A DNA stretch of 61,101 nucleotides, from contig NZ_JAKEEC010000026.1 in the NCBI RefSeq assembly GCF_021483235.1, forward strand, positions 1-61,101, in the 5' to 3' direction. The translations under genes and the position numbers were made by a program. Numbering within the stretch: the stretch's first letter is position 1; each line of letters begins with the position of its first letter. Below, piece after piece: positions 1-8,816 of this stretch. This DNA is from Arthrobacter alkaliphilus. GTDB taxonomy: Bacteria; Actinomycetota; Actinomycetes; Actinomycetales; Micrococcaceae. Below the pieces are notes generated by a model. It saw nothing but the letters and a program-made list of their open reading frames with translations, made no database searches and was not told where the DNA came from.

Positions 1-1666
1 CGCCGGTGGGGCCGGCGAAGATGAACGAGCCACCCGGACGCCTGGGGTCCTTCAGGCCAGCACGCGTGCGGCGGATCGCACGCGAAACCGAGTTGATCGC
101 CTCGTTCTGCCCAATAACGCGCTTGTGCAGCTCCTCCTCCATCTTGAGGAGGCGGCTGGACTCTTCCTCGGTGAGCTTGAAGACCGGAATGCCGGTGGAA
201 TTCGCGAGAACCTCGGCAATCAGTTCCTCGTCGACCTCGGAGTGGCCGCCGGCGCCGCCGGACTTCCACCTGAGCTCCCTTTCCCGGCGCTCTGCGACAA
301 GTTTTTGCTCTTGCATGCGCAGCGAAGCGGCGCCTTCGAAGTCCTGGGCGTCGATGGCCGATTCCTTCTCCATTTTGACTTCGGCAATGCGTGCATCCAT
401 CGCCTTGAGCTCCGGCGGACGGGTCATGCGGCGGATGCGAAGGCGTGCGCCGGCTTCATCGATCAGGTCGATCGCCTTGTCCGGCAGGAACCGGTCCGAA
501 ACGTAGCGCTCCGAAAGGCTCGCCGCGGCCGCAAGCGCGCCATCGGTGATGGTCACCCGGTGGTGCGCCTCGTAACGGTCACGCAGGCCCTTGAGGATCT
601 CTACAGTGAGGGCCACCGACGGTTCCGGGACCTGGATCGGCTGGAAACGGCGCTCCAGCGCGGCATCCTTCTCAATGTGCTTGCGGTACTCATCCAAAGT
701 GGTGGCCCCGATGGTCTGGAGTTCACCACGCGCCAGCAAAGGCTTGAGGATGGACGCGGCATCGATGGCACCCTCTGCGGCCCCGGCACCCACGAGCGTG
801 TGGATTTCGTCGATGAAGAGGATGATGTCCCCGCGGGTCCGGATTTCCTTCAGAACCTTCTTCAGGCGCTCTTCGAAGTCGCCACGGTAACGGGAACCCG
901 CCACTACGGAGCCCAGATCGAGTGTATAGAGCTGTTTGTCCTTCAGGCTCTCCGGCACGTCTCCACGGACAATCGCCTGGGCAAGGCCTTCGACGACGGC
1001 CGTCTTGCCGACGCCGGGCTCGCCGATCAGCACCGGGTTGTTCTTGGTGCGGCGGGAGAGGACCTGCATGACGCGTTCCATCTCCAGCTCGCGTCCGATC
1101 ACGGGATCAAGCTTGTTTTCCCGCGCCGCCTGGGTCAGGTTGCGGCCGAACTGGTCCAGCACCACCGAACCGGCGGGAGCAACCTCGGCCTGGCTAGGTC
1201 CTGCGACCCTTCCAGTCGGGTCCTTGCCCTCATAGCCGGAGAGCAGCTGGATGACCTGCTGGCGGACCCGGCCGAGGTCGGCGCCGAGCTTGACCAGGAC
1301 CTGGGCGGCAACGCCTTCACCCTCGCGGATGAGGCCGAGCAGGATGTGCTCCGTACCGATGTAGTTGTGGCCAAGCTGCAGGGCTTCCCGGAGCGCGAGC
1401 TCAAGCACCTTCTTGGCGCGCGGAGTGAAGGGGATGTGGCCGGACGGGGCCTGCCTGCCCTGGCCGATGATCTCCTGCACCTGTTCGCGGACGCCGTCGA
1501 GCGAAATGCTCATCGACTCCAGAGCCTTCGCCGCAACCCCCTCACCCTCCTGGATCAGTCCCAAGAGGATGTGCTCGGTACCGATGTAGTTATGGTTGAG
1601 CATGCGTGCCTCTTCCTGGGCAAGCACAACAACGCGACGGGCACGGTCCGTAAATCTCTCAAACAT
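1..1666 (-). CDS. clpC: ATP-dependent Clp protease ATP-binding subunit ClpC, 3' end outside window
   Basis: AAA+ unfoldase that feeds substrates to the ClpP peptidase in the cytoplasm. The N-terminus [11 protein letters not shown] is the ClpC hallmark. Two Clp_N repeats follow, each with the [12 protein letters not shown] motif (about residues 20-35 and 95-110). The first AAA module has Walker A GEPGVGKT near residue 213 and Walker [15 protein letters not shown]-like coiled linker ([18 protein letters not shown]) separates it from the second AAA module, which begins with [10 protein letters not shown] and stops at FAGPTG at the window edge. About 555 of the usual 830 or so residues are present. 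The start is the ATG at 1664-1666. It is divergent from the YqeY gene with about 130 bp between. The UVR linker and N-terminus separate ClpC from ClpA and ClpB. Identity is secure; only truncation by the window limits the call. Confidence 0.97.
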   Translation of the reverse strand, partial: MFERFTDRARRVVVLAQEEARMLNHNYIGTEHILLGLIQEGEGVAAKALESMSISLDGVREQVQEIIGQGRQAPSGHIPFTPRAKKVLELALREALQLGHNYIGTEHILLGLIREGEGVAAQVLVKLGADLGRVRQQVIQLLSGYEGKDPTGRVAGPSQAEVAPAGSVVLDQFGRNLTQAARENKLDPVIGRELEMERVMQVLSRRTKNNPVLIGEPGVGKTAVVEGLAQAIVRGDVPESLKDKQLYTLDLGSVVAGSRYRGDFEERLKKVLKEIRTRGDIILFIDEIHTLVGAGAAEGAIDAASILKPLLARGELQTIGATTLDEYRKHIEKDAALERRFQPIQVPEPSVALTVEILKGLRDRYEAHHRVTITDGALAAAASLSERYVSDRFLPDKAIDLIDEAGARLRIRRMTRPPELKAMDARIAEVKMEKESAIDAQDFEGAASLRMQEQKLVAERRERELRWKSGGAGGHSEVDEELIAEVLANSTGIPVFKLTEEESSRLLKMEEELHKRVIGQNEAINSVSRAIRRTRAGLKDPRRPGGSFIFAGPTG

Positions 1667-1795
1667 TTCGCCACACTCCTGGCAGCCGCCTACCTTGATG
1701 CTACGTCGCGGACGGCCTTCTTGGGGGATCGCCGGAGGCAGAATTTTGGATAACCGTGAAGAATGAAAACCACCACTAAGTAGACGGGAATGACC

Positions 1796-2260
1796 ATGAG
1801 CACCCTGAAGCAACGCCTGCACGCCGACGTCGTGGTCCATATGAAGGACCGCAACAAAACCGCGCTCACGACGGTCCGCAACGTCCTGGGCGAAATCGAG
1901 ACGCGTGAGAAATCAGGAAAGACACCCGTCGAACTGGACGACACCCAGGTGACGGCCTTGCTGCAGAAGGAAGCCGCCAAGCGCAGGGACACTGCACGCA
2001 TTTACACGGAGGCCGGTGAAGCCGATCGCGCTGCGTCGGAAATCGCCGAAGCAGAGGTCATCGAGGCATACCTGCCAGCAATGCTCACCCCCGCCGAAGT
2101 CGAGGAAATCGTCGACGAGGCAATCGCTGCGTTAAGGGCCAGTGGCCAGGAACCCACGATCAAGCAGATGGGAGCCGTGATGAAGCCTGTCACCGCGAAA
2201 GTCTCCGGCCGGTTCGACGGCAAGGCCGTCAGCGAAATAGTCCGGGCCCGGCTCGCATAG
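1796..2260 (+). CDS. GatB/YqeY domain-containing protein
   Basis: Small cytoplasmic protein of the YqeY family, related to the tail domain of the GatB amidotransferase subunit. Its molecular role is not established; tRNA binding is suggested for the family. About 154 residues, the normal stand-alone length. Family features seen are the N-terminal helix [24 protein letters not shown], the [17 protein letters not shown] stretch, the [10 protein letters not shown] motif and a C-terminal [13 protein letters not shown]. Two in-frame ATGs lie at 1790 and 1796. The second gives the usual MSTLK start and is preferred; no strong ribosome-binding site decides it. It stands alone between clpC and the HNH gene. 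Confidence 0.9.
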   Translation: MSTLKQRLHADVVVHMKDRNKTALTTVRNVLGEIETREKSGKTPVELDDTQVTALLQKEAAKRRDTARIYTEAGEADRAASEIAEAEVIEAYLPAMLTPAEVEEIVDEAIAALRASGQEPTIKQMGAVMKPVTAKVSGRFDGKAVSEIVRARLA

Positions 2261-2288
2261 ATTCACGGCCAACCAAGGAGGAGCAGCC

Positions 2289-3152
2289 ATGGCAGCCATC
2301 ATCCTCGGATGGAATCCACGGCTTTGGAACGACTGGAACTACGACGCTGTGATCGAGCAAGTCGCCGAAACCGGTCAATTCCTGGAACGCTGGGACATCG
2401 GGCAACACCGGAAGGTCCAGCCAGGCAACCACGCCTGGCTTCTCCTGCAAGGCCGAGGCGCCCACGGGCGCGGGCTGATCGGACACGGCGTCGTCATGTC
2501 CGAAAGTTATGAAGCGCCGCAACGCAACCGGCCGAACGAAAACGCGCGGTACGTGAGCGTGGCCTTCGACGCCCTGCTCCCCCTCGGCGGCCAGATTCCT
2601 CCGGGCGTCCTCACCAGCGAAGTGCCGGACGTGGCCTGGAATACCCTCCGCGGTTCGGGAAGATCCATCCCGTCAGAGTCGGAACGTGCTCTCCAACGGG
2701 TGTGGCGCGGACACGGGCCGGCAGCGTCCGATGCGTGCCCAACCGTTCCGGGGACCTACCCGGAAGGGGCGGTCAGCCGGATTGACGCGAACCGCTACGA
2801 GCAGAGTCCTGAAGCCCGCCGCATCTGCCTCGCTTTCCACGGAACGTCCTGCGCCGTGTGCACCTTCAACTTCGAAGTGCGCTACGGGGACATCGGCAAA
2901 GACTTCATCCACGTCCACCACGTGGTTCCCGTTTCACAACTTGGCAGTGACTACCGGCTGGACCCGATAGCGGACCTCGTCCCGCTCTGCGCCAACTGCC
3001 ACGCCATGGCGCACCGGGGCGTAGCCGTCCCTCGAACCGTGGCGGAACTGCGGCGGGCCATCGCCGAGGCGGGACACTTGCCGGGCCAGCTTGTGGACGA
3101 CAGGGCACTGGCGGCCCAGGACGCCGCACACCGGATCCTCGAGCAACGGTGA
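2289..3152 (+). CDS. HNH endonuclease with PUA/EVE-like N-terminal domain
   Basis: 287 residues. The C-terminal third is a classic HNH nuclease of the McrA-like zinc type: a CAVC pair near residue 198, then HVHHVVPVSQ near 218, then PLCANCHAMAH near 238, so four zinc cysteines and the catalytic His are all present. The N-terminal 110 residues open with GWNPRLWNDW and include a Trp-rich core and GLIGHGVV, which resembles PUA/EVE-type modified-base reader domains (inference from pattern only). Reader plus HNH is a design seen in modification-dependent (type IV) restriction enzymes. A good Shine-Dalgarno, AAGGAGGAGCAGCC, precedes the ATG. No methyltransferase partner is adjacent, which fits a solitary type IV enzyme better than a type II one. 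Confidence 0.85.
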   Translation: MAAIILGWNPRLWNDWNYDAVIEQVAETGQFLERWDIGQHRKVQPGNHAWLLLQGRGAHGRGLIGHGVVMSESYEAPQRNRPNENARYVSVAFDALLPLGGQIPPGVLTSEVPDVAWNTLRGSGRSIPSESERALQRVWRGHGPAASDACPTVPGTYPEGAVSRIDANRYEQSPEARRICLAFHGTSCAVCTFNFEVRYGDIGKDFIHVHHVVPVSQLGSDYRLDPIADLVPLCANCHAMAHRGVAVPRTVAELRRAIAEAGHLPGQLVDDRALAAQDAAHRILEQR

Positions 3153-3347
3153 CCGAAGGGCCGTCCTTTGCACTAGCCAGCCACGGTTCTTGCCCGTAGT
3201 TTGGTTAACTACACCGTGTGCCGAGCACCACGCACTGTGAGTCAGAGATCCACTTGCCGGAGGAACGGCCGGGGCGCAACGTCGCGTCCCGGGTCCCGGT
3301 AAGACCTACCGGGCGTCACGCGCCGCCCGCTGTTCAGGAGGATGCGC

Positions 3348-3704
3348 ATGACCGGGACGTTTGAACTCTACATCGACGAGGACAAGAGCTTCAGATTCAG
3401 GCTCAAGGCGCCGGACGGAACGGTAGTGGCTGTCTCCAAGTCCTTTCCTGACAAGCGCGCCGCGGTGTGCGGCATCAGTGATGTCCGCGAATATGCAGGA
3501 ATGGGCCTGATCTCGGATTTATGCCCCGAAGTCCCGTTGCGCGCACCGGCAACCACCACTTCGGTCCCGGTTGCGCGGCAGGCCAGTCCTGTTGCGATGC
3601 CGCCGCTTCCCGCCCCGACACGGCACCACGGCCCCCTTCCCCCACGCGAGCGGACGCGTCCTTGGCATACTCCGGCCCTGATCGACCATCCTGCATCGGT
3701 CTGA
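3348..3704 (+). CDS. YegP family (DUF1508) protein with proline-rich tail
   Basis: The first 60 residues match the YegP/DUF1508 fold: FELYIDEDKSFRFRLKAPDGTVVAVSKSFPDKRAAVCGIS in outline (beta hairpin plus helix, with the SxxFxxKxxAxxGI pattern). The biochemical role of the family is unknown. The last 55 residues are an Ala/Pro/Arg-rich, probably disordered tail that the family does not normally have. The ATG at 3348 is chosen over 3342 because AGGAGG at 3336-3341 gives six bases of spacing to 3348 and none to 3342. An acyl-CoA ligase gene starts 18 bp downstream on the same strand, so they may be co-transcribed. Confidence 0.75.
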   Translation: MTGTFELYIDEDKSFRFRLKAPDGTVVAVSKSFPDKRAAVCGISDVREYAGMGLISDLCPEVPLRAPATTTSVPVARQASPVAMPPLPAPTRHHGPLPPRERTRPWHTPALIDHPASV

Positions 3705-3722
3705 CGCGCTGAAGGAGCCGCA

Positions 3723-5315
3723 ATGTTCACCAGTCCCTACGCGGATGTCGAGATCCCCGAAGTCACCATTTATGAGTATCTTTTCGGCGGCCTGGGCGGC
3801 GAGGACCTTGACCGGACAGCACTCGTGGACGGCATGACCGGCGCGGAAATGACTTACCGGGAACTCGTCAGCCGGATCGACGCCACGGCGGGCTGGCTCT
3901 CTGACCGCGGGGCCGGTCCGGGGACCACCGCGGGCCTTTTCTGTCCCAACGTTCCGGCTTTCGCCGTCGTGTTCCACGGCATCCTCCGGGCTGGCGCCGC
4001 CGTCACCACAGTCAACGCGCTGTACACCGCTGATGAAGCCGGCGCCCAGCTCAGGGACGCCGGCGCTTCCTGGCTCTTCACCTTTTCGCCGTTCCTGGAG
4101 CGTGCGGAGGCCGCGGCCCTGGCCGCGGGGATCCCGGCGGAGCGCCTCGTGGTCATCGGCGGGGACGAGTCCGCTTCGGCCGCAGGGCATCCCTCGCTCG
4201 CTGACATTATTGAAGCCGGCCTGCCCGCGCCGACGCTGAGCGTCGATCCGCACGCCGCCGCCGTCGTGCCCTACTCCTCGGGCACCAGCGGCACGCCGAA
4301 GGGCGTCCTGTTGAGCCAGCACAACCTCGTGGCGAACGTGGCACAGTCCAGTGCCTTTTTCCGGGTGACTCCCGACGACGTGCTGCTCGCTGTCCTGCCT
4401 TTCTTCCACATCTACGGCCTCACTGTGCTGCTCAACCTGGCCCTCGGCGAGCGGGCCAGGCTTGTCACGATGCCGAAGTTCGACCTCGCGGAGTTCCTCC
4501 GCATCACCCAGGACCACCGCTGCACCTACCTCTTCATCGCTCCGCCGATCGCGGTCGCATTGGCGAAGCATCCGCTGGTGGACCAATACGATCTTTCGTC
4601 CGTCCGCGCAGTTCTTTCGGGAGCAGCGCCGCTCGACGGCGAGTTGGGGCACGCGGTCGCGAACAGGCTCGGGTGCGCCATGCTCCAAGGCTATGGAATG
4701 ACCGAACTGAGTCCCGTATCCCACGCCATCCCGCGTGACGGAGCCGAGCGTGTCCCCCTCGACTCGGTGGGTTACACCGTCCCCAACACCGAATGCAAGC
4801 TCCTCGACCCGGCCACGGACGAAGAAATCGAGATTCCGGCCGTCGGACAAAGTGCCCCGGGCCAGCTCCTCGTCCGCGGTCCGCAAGTCATGCTCGGCTA
4901 CTTGAACAGGCCCGACGCAACGGCCGCGACGATTGATCCGGATGGCTTCCTCCGCACCGGCGACATCGCGACCGTCACGGCAGACGGCGTCGTGACCATC
5001 GTCGACCGGCTCAAAGAGCTCATCAAGTACAAGGGCTACCAGATCGCGCCCGCAGAGCTCGAGGCGCTCCTGCTCTCCCACCCCCTGATCGCCGACGCCG
5101 CGGTCATCGGCATCCATACGGACGACGGCGAAGAGGCACCGAAGGCGTTCGTCGTCCCGCAGGCGGGGGCTGAGCTCAAGGACGCAGACGTCACGGAGTT
5201 CGTTGCCGAACGGGTGGCGCCCTTCAAGCGCGTGCGCTCGGTCGAGTTCGTCGATGTGATTCCCAAGTCGGCGTCGGGCAAGATCCTCCGGCGGGAGCTC
5301 CGCGCGAGGGCCTGA
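3723..5315 (+). CDS. AMP-dependent acyl-CoA synthetase, 4-coumarate-CoA ligase-like
   Basis: Adenylate-forming ligase of 530 residues that would activate a carboxylic acid with ATP and thioesterify it to CoA. Motifs seen: the phosphate loop PYSSGTSGTPKG near residue 183, the A5 motif GYGMTE near 323, RTGD near 404, the hinge and A8 region RLKELIKYKGYQI near 425-438, and the catalytic lysine in PKSASGKILRREL near 519. The overall pattern (LLSQHNLVAN, PFFHIYGLTVLL) is that of plant-type 4-coumarate-CoA ligases and actinobacterial homologues. Substrate could be an aromatic or a medium-chain acid; no neighbouring gene decides it. The start has a good site, GAAGGAGCCGCA before ATG. Confidence 0.9.
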   Translation: MFTSPYADVEIPEVTIYEYLFGGLGGEDLDRTALVDGMTGAEMTYRELVSRIDATAGWLSDRGAGPGTTAGLFCPNVPAFAVVFHGILRAGAAVTTVNALYTADEAGAQLRDAGASWLFTFSPFLERAEAAALAAGIPAERLVVIGGDESASAAGHPSLADIIEAGLPAPTLSVDPHAAAVVPYSSGTSGTPKGVLLSQHNLVANVAQSSAFFRVTPDDVLLAVLPFFHIYGLTVLLNLALGERARLVTMPKFDLAEFLRITQDHRCTYLFIAPPIAVALAKHPLVDQYDLSSVRAVLSGAAPLDGELGHAVANRLGCAMLQGYGMTELSPVSHAIPRDGAERVPLDSVGYTVPNTECKLLDPATDEEIEIPAVGQSAPGQLLVRGPQVMLGYLNRPDATAATIDPDGFLRTGDIATVTADGVVTIVDRLKELIKYKGYQIAPAELEALLLSHPLIADAAVIGIHTDDGEEAPKAFVVPQAGAELKDADVTEFVAERVAPFKRVRSVEFVDVIPKSASGKILRRELRARA

Positions 5316-5359
5316 TCCGTACTCCGCCGTCCGGGAAGCACGGACCCGCGTCCAGTAGC

Positions 5360-6340
5360 ATGGGCCAAATGGTGTTCATACGGCTATACCGCGAAGGCAA
5401 ACTCGAACGCGACGACGTCCAGGCCCACGAGATCGAAGCCCTGGCCCGCCAGGACGACGCGGTGCTGTGGATCGACTACACGGACCCGACGGCGGATGAC
5501 CTGCTCGGCGTCGAAACGGTGTACGGGCTTCATCGCCTCGCCGTCGAAGACGCCGTCCACGACTTTCAACGGCCCAAACTGGACCGGTACCCGAACCATC
5601 TGTTCCTTTCGGCCTACCAAGCGGTGCTGCAGCCGGGCACCGGGGAACTGGCCGTCGCAGAAATCTCGGCATTCGTGACCCACAACGCCTTGGTGACCGT
5701 GCACGGGCCGGAGTTCGATACGGACAAGCTGACGGCGCACTGGGACGCGGAAACCGACCTCGCCCAACACGGGGTGCCCTTCCTCTTCTGGGGGCTCCTG
5801 GACATGATCGTCGACGGGCATTTCGACGCCGTCCAGGAACTCGATGGCTACATCGATGCGATCGAAGAATCGCTTTTTGACGACCACTCCCCCGACCATG
5901 ATCTCCAGCGCAAGACCTTCGAACTCCGCAAGAACCTCGTACGGCTCCGCCGCGTGGTCCTGCCCATGCGTGAAGTGCTCAACACCCTCCTCCGGAGGGA
6001 CGACCTGGTGGGCTGCAGCGCCGCGATGCAGCCCTTCCTCCAGGACGTCTACGACCATGTTCTGCGTGCCACGGAATGGACTGAATCCCTTCGTGACTTG
6101 GTCACCACCATCCTGGAGACCCACATCAGCATCCAGGGGAACCAGATGAACCTGGTCATGAAGAAGGTCACCAGCTGGGCTGCGATCATCGCCGTCCCCA
6201 CAGCCGTAACCGGCTTCTTCGGGCAGAACGTGCCCTTCTTCGGCTTCCAGAACGATTACGGCCTTTGGTTGTCCTGCGCACTCATGGCCGGCGGTTCGAT
6301 CTTCTTGTACCTCGCGTTCAAGAAGCGGGACTGGATCTAG
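5360..6340 (+). CDS. corA: CorA family magnesium/divalent cation transporter
   Basis: Pentameric inner-membrane cation channel of 326 residues with the usual layout: a large cytoplasmic N-terminal domain, a long stalk helix (DLQRKTFELRKNLVRLRRVVLPMREV region), and two C-terminal membrane segments (about residues 268-290 and 298-318), ending in the basic tail KKRDWI. The pore loop after the first membrane helix reads GFFGQNVPFFGF, so the canonical GMN filter is GQN here. GQN variants are, as far as I recall, known among actinobacterial CorA proteins, so transport is still expected, but ion preference is uncertain. The second possible start is the ATG nine bases downstream. Confidence 0.88.
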   Translation: MGQMVFIRLYREGKLERDDVQAHEIEALARQDDAVLWIDYTDPTADDLLGVETVYGLHRLAVEDAVHDFQRPKLDRYPNHLFLSAYQAVLQPGTGELAVAEISAFVTHNALVTVHGPEFDTDKLTAHWDAETDLAQHGVPFLFWGLLDMIVDGHFDAVQELDGYIDAIEESLFDDHSPDHDLQRKTFELRKNLVRLRRVVLPMREVLNTLLRRDDLVGCSAAMQPFLQDVYDHVLRATEWTESLRDLVTTILETHISIQGNQMNLVMKKVTSWAAIIAVPTAVTGFFGQNVPFFGFQNDYGLWLSCALMAGGSIFLYLAFKKRDWI

Positions 6341-6366
6341 CTGGTTCCCCCGGAAGGCCTATCCTC

Positions 6367-8025
6367 CTACTGATCGTCCTTGCGGCCCGGAAGCACCAGG
6401 AGGGCGTCTCCTACGGCGCGTTCTGCACCTCCCGATGGAGTGTTCTGGACCTTTCCGTCAGCAACGGCCGTTGTTGAGCCGCCGCCGTCGAGGTTCATGG
6501 CCTGAACCATGCCGAGGGACACGGCGACGTCGGCCTCTTCCTTCAGGCTCAGCCCCAGCGAGGCAGTCGAGCGTCCGTCCGCCGTGACCAGCATGGTCCT
6601 GCCTTGGGCATCGGTTCCGGCGAAGGTACGGGGGTTCCGCTTGTGGACCCAGCCGTAGTAGAAGCTGTTCCCGTCGTTGGGGTGCACCATGCCGTCATGC
6701 CGGGCGGTGACGTCCTCGCTGCCGTCCTTGACCAACAACGGCCCGCCGTTGACCACGCTCGTCGCCTTGTTGGTGTGCAGGGGCTTGCCGTCCTGGCCGA
6801 GCAGCCCGGCGTCGATCTTCAGTTTCGCGCCAACGGGAGCAAGGGCGCGAAGCCGGGCGACGTCCTTACCTGTCGCCTGAATGGTGTGTCCGCCGGCGGG
6901 AACGGCGGCGCCACGGGACTCGGCGACGGAAGTAACGGTGTCATGGCTATCCACCATGACTTCAAGGCCCGGGCCGGCAGGCGTGGCCGGCCCGAACTCC
7001 GGAGTGAAGGTGACGAGCTCATTGGCGTTCGTGCACGTGACGTCCTGGAGCGGGCCCGAGGTGGGCAGGTCGTTGGCGCCTCCGCAGTTCCGGATCAGGC
7101 CGGGGACCCGGTCGATGCCGTCCAAGGGGGCTTCTCCTGCTGACGAGCCGATTTTCCCTGACCAGGTCAGCCGTTCGATGCTGCTGGCGTTCTTCTTTCC
7201 GTCAATGACGAAGGCAGGACGGTCGGCCACGGGTTCGCTGAGTACCTTGCCTCCATACACCCCGACGCCGGCGGGGTCACCCTCAGCCCCGGCTTTGGGG
7301 TCGAAGACGAAGAACCCTGCGTTCACGGCGGCGATGGCGTGGGCGGCCGATGCCAGCTGGCTGGTGGTCTCCCGCTTCTCCAGGTCGGGGCCGAATGACG
7401 CGGCGAGCTGGCCTTCGTACTTGCCGGGGTCGATGGTGACAACATCCAGGTTCCACGGTCCGCGCGTCTTGGCGATGGTATCGGAGTCGCCGTCCCAACC
7501 CGTATAGATGACCGAGGAGGCAAAACCCGCGGTCTTGATCTTCGCGACGACGGAGGCGCCGTCGGCCTGCGCGGCAAAGTGGCCGGCGCGGACCCGGAAG
7601 CCCAGATCGCCTCCTGCGTCGGCAAGCTGCGGCGACTGGACGTGTTCGACGCGGGCATCGACGCCGGCGGCCTTGAGCTTGTCGGCTGTGCGCTGGGCAG
7701 TTGCCTGGCCGGAGAGCGCCGACTTCGGGGCGTCCGGATCCGGCGAATCAGAGGGAATCGCCACTTCGGCCGTCCAGAAGAGCGAGGAGTCGGCACCGCC
7801 CCTGCTGATCTTGGTCAACGTGACCCCGGGGGCGAGGGTTGTCACGGTGCGGTTCTCAGGGAGGTCAGCGGCGCCAAGGTTGAGGTGGGCTGCCTGGTCC
7901 GTGCCGTCGTCGTGGGTCTTGGCAGGGTCGGCATGGGTGGGACCCACCGGGCTCAGGATCGCTGAAAAGACGGTGAGAACGATTCCGCCGGTGAGGGCAC
8001 CGCGGTGTTTAAGGGAGGCTTTCAT
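6367..8025 (-). CDS. Secreted phosphodiester glycosidase (NAGPA-domain) protein
   Basis: 552 residues. A Sec signal (MKASLKHRGALTGG then a hydrophobic run, cleavage near THA-DP) indicates export. Residues about 100-180 look like a SPOR-type module (RVRAGHFAAQADGASVVAKIK), which in other proteins binds peptidoglycan. The C-terminal part has the NAGPA/DUF2233 family signatures NAGFFVFDP, SVVNGGPLLV, KRNPRTFAG and MNLDGGGSTT. Family members cleave N-acetylglucosamine phosphodiesters (mammalian uncovering enzyme) or exopolysaccharides/wall polymers in bacteria. A role in cell-wall polymer turnover is inferred. It is convergent with corA, with only 26 bp between the stops, and divergent from the histidine phosphatase gene. 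Confidence 0.88.
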   Translation of the reverse strand: MKASLKHRGALTGGIVLTVFSAILSPVGPTHADPAKTHDDGTDQAAHLNLGAADLPENRTVTTLAPGVTLTKISRGGADSSLFWTAEVAIPSDSPDPDAPKSALSGQATAQRTADKLKAAGVDARVEHVQSPQLADAGGDLGFRVRAGHFAAQADGASVVAKIKTAGFASSVIYTGWDGDSDTIAKTRGPWNLDVVTIDPGKYEGQLAASFGPDLEKRETTSQLASAAHAIAAVNAGFFVFDPKAGAEGDPAGVGVYGGKVLSEPVADRPAFVIDGKKNASSIERLTWSGKIGSSAGEAPLDGIDRVPGLIRNCGGANDLPTSGPLQDVTCTNANELVTFTPEFGPATPAGPGLEVMVDSHDTVTSVAESRGAAVPAGGHTIQATGKDVARLRALAPVGAKLKIDAGLLGQDGKPLHTNKATSVVNGGPLLVKDGSEDVTARHDGMVHPNDGNSFYYGWVHKRNPRTFAGTDAQGRTMLVTADGRSTASLGLSLKEEADVAVSLGMVQAMNLDGGGSTTAVADGKVQNTPSGGAERAVGDALLVLPGRKDDQ

Positions 8026-8185
8026 GCCTCCACGGTATTAGGGCCGGGCGGTGCCCCAGGCCGGTTTTCCGGCTGCGCGACGCTTGTTGACCGAACCTTC
8101 ATGCCGCGTTCACTTACACGATGGCCGCGGTCCGAGGCATGGGCAGTGGCTTCCCCCGGGATCGGTTCAAGGCAGAATGGAGGGC

Positions 8186-8770
8186 ATGCCCCTCACTACC
8201 TTCGCCCTTGTCCGGCACGGACAGACAGACTGGAATGCCGCTCGCCGGCTGCAAGGATCCACCGACATTCCGCTGAACGACGTCGGCCGCGGCCAGGCGC
8301 GCGACGCCGTCGGCGTCCTGTCCGCCTACGAGTGGGACGTCGTCGTTTCGTCGCCGCTGAGCCGGGCCGCGGAGACCGCGGGGCTGATCGCCGCAGGGCT
8401 GGGACTCAACGTGGAGAGGCTGGTGCCGGAGCTCACTGAGCGCAGCTTTGGACCTGCCGAGGGCCTGCAGGCCGGGCCTGAATTGGAAGCGCTCCGCGTT
8501 CCCGGTGGTTTCCGCGGCGCGGAAAGCGAGGACGAGGCAGCCTCCCGGGGCCTGGCCGCGCTGGAAGCGCTCGCTGAGGAGTTCAGCGGCCGCCGCGTCC
8601 TGGTTGTTGCCCACGGAACGCTCCTCCGCGTGAGCCTAAGCCGCGCAATCGGCCGCGCCCTGCCAAGCATCGACAACGCCGTACTCAACCTTGCCAGCCA
8701 TCATCCCGTGGACGGCTGGCAGCTCGAATTCCTCAATGGTGAACGCGTCATGGATGCCGTTCCGAGCTGA
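8186..8770 (+). CDS. Histidine phosphatase family protein (phosphoglycerate mutase-like)
   Basis: 194 residues with the acid-phosphatase RHG motif at residues 10-12 (ALVRHGQTDWN), LQGSTDIPLNDVGRGQA, SSPLSRAAETA, the acid/base region ELTERSFGPAEG, and the second catalytic histidine in VVAHGTLLR near residue 142. This subgroup hydrolyses small phosphorylated substrates; the exact one cannot be read from sequence. Two starts are possible: ATG at 8177 (MEGMPL) and ATG at 8186 (MPLTTF). The second gives the usual family N-terminus, though GGAGGG lies very close to it. The frame is open further upstream to 8051 but that part does not look coding. Confidence 0.88.
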   Translation: MPLTTFALVRHGQTDWNAARRLQGSTDIPLNDVGRGQARDAVGVLSAYEWDVVVSSPLSRAAETAGLIAAGLGLNVERLVPELTERSFGPAEGLQAGPELEALRVPGGFRGAESEDEAASRGLAALEALAEEFSGRRVLVVAHGTLLRVSLSRAIGRALPSIDNAVLNLASHHPVDGWQLEFLNGERVMDAVPS

Positions 8771-8816
8771 GCAGGCCGTTTAGGCCTCGTGTTGGTTAGG
8801 CCTCGTTAGGCACAGT

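Noticed and set aside
125..1753. Long plus-strand open frame of 542 codons
   Set aside because: It is antisense to clpC, which has clear family motifs; a by-product of high GC.
3519..5117. Minus-strand open frame of 532 codons
   Set aside because: Antisense to the acyl-CoA ligase; no domain motif and unusual amino-acid mix.
8780..8806. Direct repeat TTAGGCCTCGT (8780 and 8796) between convergent genes
   Set aside because: Only two short copies in a 46-bp gap; no sign of a site or mobile end.
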